DNA from: Pseudomonas arcuscaelestis
GTDB lineage: Bacteria > Pseudomonadota > Gammaproteobacteria > Pseudomonadales > Pseudomonadaceae
Length of the DNA: 64,000 nt
Reading direction: 5' to 3'
NCBI RefSeq assembly: GCF_016881005.1
Contig: NZ_JACOPV010000001.1
Coordinates: forward strand, 372,001 to 436,000
The position numbers and the translations under genes were made by a program. Positions 61,546 to 64,000 of this stretch are shown here, piece by piece (position 1 is the stretch's first letter; each line of letters starts with the position of its first letter). The notes under the pieces were generated by a model. It did not search any database, was not told where the DNA came from, and worked only from the letters and a program-made list of their open reading frames with translations.

Positions 61546-62193
61546 TTAAGCCGGCTGATCCAGATCCAGGCCGACACCCAGCTGACGTGACAGACAAGGC
61601 CAGCGTTTCCAGGCAGCGCCTGTTTCGGGGCTGCTGAGCTTGTGGCGATACTGCTCGACCGATTCCAGAGCGAAGCTTTCTTCATCAAGCATTTCGTCCA
61701 CCGAGTGGTGAACCACTTCGTCCAACTGGTTGGCGAATTCTTCGCCGATCAGTTGGTGGGCAATCAGGTTGGCCACAGTGGTATCCAGCGGTATCAACGG
61801 CTGGTTGAAGTGCTTGATATACAAGTCGTTCACTTCTTCTACCAAGCGATGCGCCAGGTAGGCTTCATCCAGCAGGCAACCCAGGCCGAGGTGGCCATTG
61901 GTGATGGCGGGTGGCTGCAGGAAATACTGTTCAGCAATTTTCAGTACAGGTTTTATTTGCGATTCGATACCGGCTTCGCGGGCCACTTCATTGGCGGCCT
62001 CAAGCAGCTCCGGAACCTGTTCGATGTAGGCGCTGACGAAGCGGGTCAACGCGCCTTGGGCGTCGATCTCCGGCAGTTGAATCGAGGGATGTAAGTGCGG
62101 CAGTTGCTTGATAAGTTGATCTTTCAGTTGGCCGGTTTCGGTCTCATGTTGATGGGCACGGGAAATCTGCTCGCGCAAAGCGGCGATGTTCAT
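61546..62193 (-). CDS. Conserved hypothetical protein
   Basis: A 215-aa acidic helical protein (MNIAALREQISRAHQHETET at the start) that I do not recognise. It is rich in Glu, Leu and His and has no signal peptide, membrane segment or clear motif. I chose ATG 62193; the frame is open to 62220. Pseudomonas genomes commonly have such a gene next to coxB, on the opposite strand. Confidence 0.75.
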   Translation of the reverse strand: MNIAALREQISRAHQHETETGQLKDQLIKQLPHLHPSIQLPEIDAQGALTRFVSAYIEQVPELLEAANEVAREAGIESQIKPVLKIAEQYFLQPPAITNGHLGLGCLLDEAYLAHRLVEEVNDLYIKHFNQPLIPLDTTVANLIAHQLIGEEFANQLDEVVHHSVDEMLDEESFALESVEQYRHKLSSPETGAAWKRWPCLSRQLGVGLDLDQPA

Positions 62194-62562
62194 GACAACT
62201 CCAGGGTAAAGGCGTGACAAACGGAAGACATAAAATAGCTCGGTTCTGCAAACGGCTAAGACGTATTTGGCATAACCGATCCAGTCTTATATTCAGAGAT
62301 TATATCGAAATGCCATCATTGTGCTCTCACCCCGGCTAGTTCGCGGCTTTGCGCGCAAACGTTCAACTTGGCGTCGAGGAATTTTCCTATCGCGTTGCGT
62401 CGACGAGGTCGCTGTCTATACTCCGGTTTGAAAGTGATTCGCTGATGAGGCCCGACTGCAGTTCGCAGGGGCTCGGTCGTCGAAGTTCGCAGTCTTGGCC
62501 GCCGTACCCTTAGCCGTAGGTCCACGCCTCCGGGATAACAAGAACGATAAGGGGAACCCGCA
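62194..62562. promoter_or_regulatory. Control region of the cytochrome oxidase operon
   Basis: This 369-bp gap holds a promoter-like pair, TTGCGT (62395-62400) and TATACT (62417-62422), with a 16-bp spacer, about 140 bp before coxB. I saw no other structure. Confidence 0.5.
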
Positions 62563-63690
62563 ATGATGCGACATCCACATGTCTGGATGGGCCTCCTGTT
62601 GTGGTCGGTATTCGGTCAGGCTAACGCCGCCTGGACCGTGAACATGGCGCCAGGGGCGACAGAAGTCAGCAACGCAGTGTTCGACCTGCACATGACCATC
62701 TTCTGGATCTGCGTGATCATTGGCCTGGTGGTCTTTGGTGCGATGTTCTGGTCGATGATCGTCCACCGTCGTTCAACCGGCCAGCAGCCTGCTCATTTTC
62801 ACGAGCACACCTGGGTCGAGATCATGTGGACAGTGGTGCCCTTCCTGATCCTGGTGGCCATGGCCATCCCTGCGACCAAGACCTTGATCGATATTTACGA
62901 TGCCAGTGAATCGGATGTCGATATTCAAGTCACCGGTTACCAGTGGAAATGGCATTACAAGTACTTGGGCCAGGACGTTGAGTTCTTCAGTAATCTGGCC
63001 ACGCCCGCCGACCAGATCCACAACAAAGCCCCCAAAGACGAGCATTACCTGCTTGAAGTCGACCAGCCATTGGTGCTGCCGGTCGGCGCCAAGGTACGCT
63101 TTCTGGTGACGGCTGCCGACGTGATTCACTCCTGGTGGGTGCCGGCATTTGCAGTCAAGCGCGACGCCATTCCCGGCTTCGTCAACGAAGCCTGGACCCG
63201 GGTCGAAAAACCCGGCATTTACCGCGGCCAATGTACTGAATTGTGCGGTAAGGACCATGGCTTCATGCCTGTGGTGGTGGAGGTCAAATCCAAAGCCGAT
63301 TACGACACCTGGCTCGCCGAGCGCAAGGCAGATGCGGCCAAGCTCAAGGAACTGACCAGCAAGGAATGGACGCTTGAAGAGTTGGTCGAGCGTGGTGACA
63401 AGGTTTACCACACCACCTGTGTCGCCTGTCACCAGGCTGAAGGCCAGGGCCTTCCGCCGATGTTCCCGGCCCTCAAGGGTTCGAAGATCGCTACCGGACC
63501 GAAGGAAGATCACTTGAGCATTATCTTCCATGGCAAGCCGGGCACGGCCATGGCGGCTTTCGGCAAACAGCTTTCGGAAGTCGACATTGCTGCCGTGGTG
63601 ACCTACGAGCGAAACGCCTGGGGCAATAACAAAGGCGACATGGTCACGCCTAAAGATGTGCTGGCGATCAAACAGGCAGAAAGCAAATGA
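62563..63690 (+). CDS. coxB: Cytochrome c oxidase subunit II with fused cytochrome c domain
   Basis: A 375-aa subunit of an aa3-type oxidase. It has a signal peptide, two membrane helices (about residues 45-70 and 88-105), and the CuA domain with the ligands in HSWWVPAF and GQCTELCGKDHGFMP. A C-terminal cytochrome c domain follows (CVACHQAEGQG, haem-binding CxxCH), with a later Met in GTAMAAFG. The fused form is typical of Pseudomonas caa3-like CoxB. AAGGGGAA precedes the ATG. Confidence 0.95.
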   Translation: MMRHPHVWMGLLLWSVFGQANAAWTVNMAPGATEVSNAVFDLHMTIFWICVIIGLVVFGAMFWSMIVHRRSTGQQPAHFHEHTWVEIMWTVVPFLILVAMAIPATKTLIDIYDASESDVDIQVTGYQWKWHYKYLGQDVEFFSNLATPADQIHNKAPKDEHYLLEVDQPLVLPVGAKVRFLVTAADVIHSWWVPAFAVKRDAIPGFVNEAWTRVEKPGIYRGQCTELCGKDHGFMPVVVEVKSKADYDTWLAERKADAAKLKELTSKEWTLEELVERGDKVYHTTCVACHQAEGQGLPPMFPALKGSKIATGPKEDHLSIIFHGKPGTAMAAFGKQLSEVDIAAVVTYERNAWGNNKGDMVTPKDVLAIKQAESK

Positions 63691-63742
63691 GCCGACCTGA
63701 CAGGAATTCCCGCACCAGCCACCGGATTGCAGGAGACAGGAC

Positions 63743-64000
63743 ATGAGCGCAGTGATCGACGACCACAGCCAGGGTCATGAACACGCCCACGGACCGGCCA
63801 AAGGCTTGATGCGCTGGGTGCTGACCACCAACCATAAAGACATTGGCACCATGTACTTGTGGTTCAGCTTTATTGCGTTCCTGCTGGGCGGCTCTTTCGC
63901 CATGGTGATTCGCGCCGAACTGTTCCAGCCAGGCCTGCAGATCGTTCAGCCGGAGTTTTTCAACCAGATGACCACCATGCACGGGCTGGTGATGGTCTTT
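63743..64000 (+). CDS. coxA: Cytochrome c oxidase subunit I, 5' part
   Basis: The first 86 codons of CoxA (catalytic haem-copper subunit); the rest is outside. It has the conserved start LMRWVLTTNHKDIGTMYLWF and the helix II region TTMHGLVMVF with its haem-ligand His. ATG 63743 follows AGGAGACAGG and coxB by 52 bp. Confidence 0.95.
   Translation, partial: MSAVIDDHSQGHEHAHGPAKGLMRWVLTTNHKDIGTMYLWFSFIAFLLGGSFAMVIRAELFQPGLQIVQPEFFNQMTTMHGLVMVF

Overview
The window is the replication-origin region of a Pseudomonas chromosome, most like the P. putida / P. fluorescens groups. The evidence is the gene order mnmG-mnmE-yidC-yidD-rnpA-rpmH // dnaA-dnaN-recF-gyrB, two DnaA-box clusters, three exact parS sites of the Pseudomonas type, Pseudomonas-type REP elements, and protein sequences that read as typical Pseudomonas. 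I saw no tRNA, rRNA, CRISPR array, transposase or integrase.

Layout. (1) 1-11.8 kb: the origin core. mnmG (cut by the left edge), mnmE, yidC, yidD, rnpA and rpmH run leftward; dnaA, dnaN, recF and gyrB run rightward. DnaA-box clusters lie between mnmG and mnmE and between rpmH and dnaA. (2) 11.8-23.6 kb: accessory metabolism. A DUF3300/DUF2950 secreted pair is followed by a sulfide/sulfane-sulfur module (sigma54 activator of the FisR type, a 43-codon membrane ORF, persulfide dioxygenase, sulfide:quinone oxidoreductase, TSUP permease), then a LysR / GMC oxidoreductase / MFS locus. (3) 23.6-39.1 kb: housekeeping genes: plsC-like, gmhB, glyS, glyQ, tag, lpxL-like, trkA, rsmB, fmt, def, dprA, tsaC, qor, hemF, aroE. 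(4) 39.1-41.0 kb: an AT-rich type VI secretion cassette (orphan hcp, DUF4225-like effector, small membrane protein as candidate immunity). It lies between a decayed copy of a SulP 3' end and the intact SulP gene. (5) 41.0-53.1 kb: SulP transporter, trpBA with divergent trpI, dodecin, OsmC, LLM-class oxidoreductase, paired small secreted proteins and lipoproteins, a gamma-class carbonic anhydrase homologue. (6) 53.2-64 kb: prlC-yheV, a divergent second M3 peptidase, a radical SAM gene under a near-perfect LexA box, a beta-carbonic anhydrase/SulP pair, and the start of the aa3-type cytochrome oxidase operon (coxB, partial coxA).

Main points for a second look: 21 exact TTATCCACA DnaA boxes in the first 38 kb and none in the last 26 kb; the T6SS cassette flanked by duplicated SulP ends; trpA, which has lost its normal stop and reads 261 bp into the antisense of the next gene; a palindromic CTGCCAA/TTGGCAG array in front of the sulfur module; and a small ORF, translationally coupled to the persulfide dioxygenase, that is easy to miss. 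All family assignments come from motifs read by eye; no database search was run.
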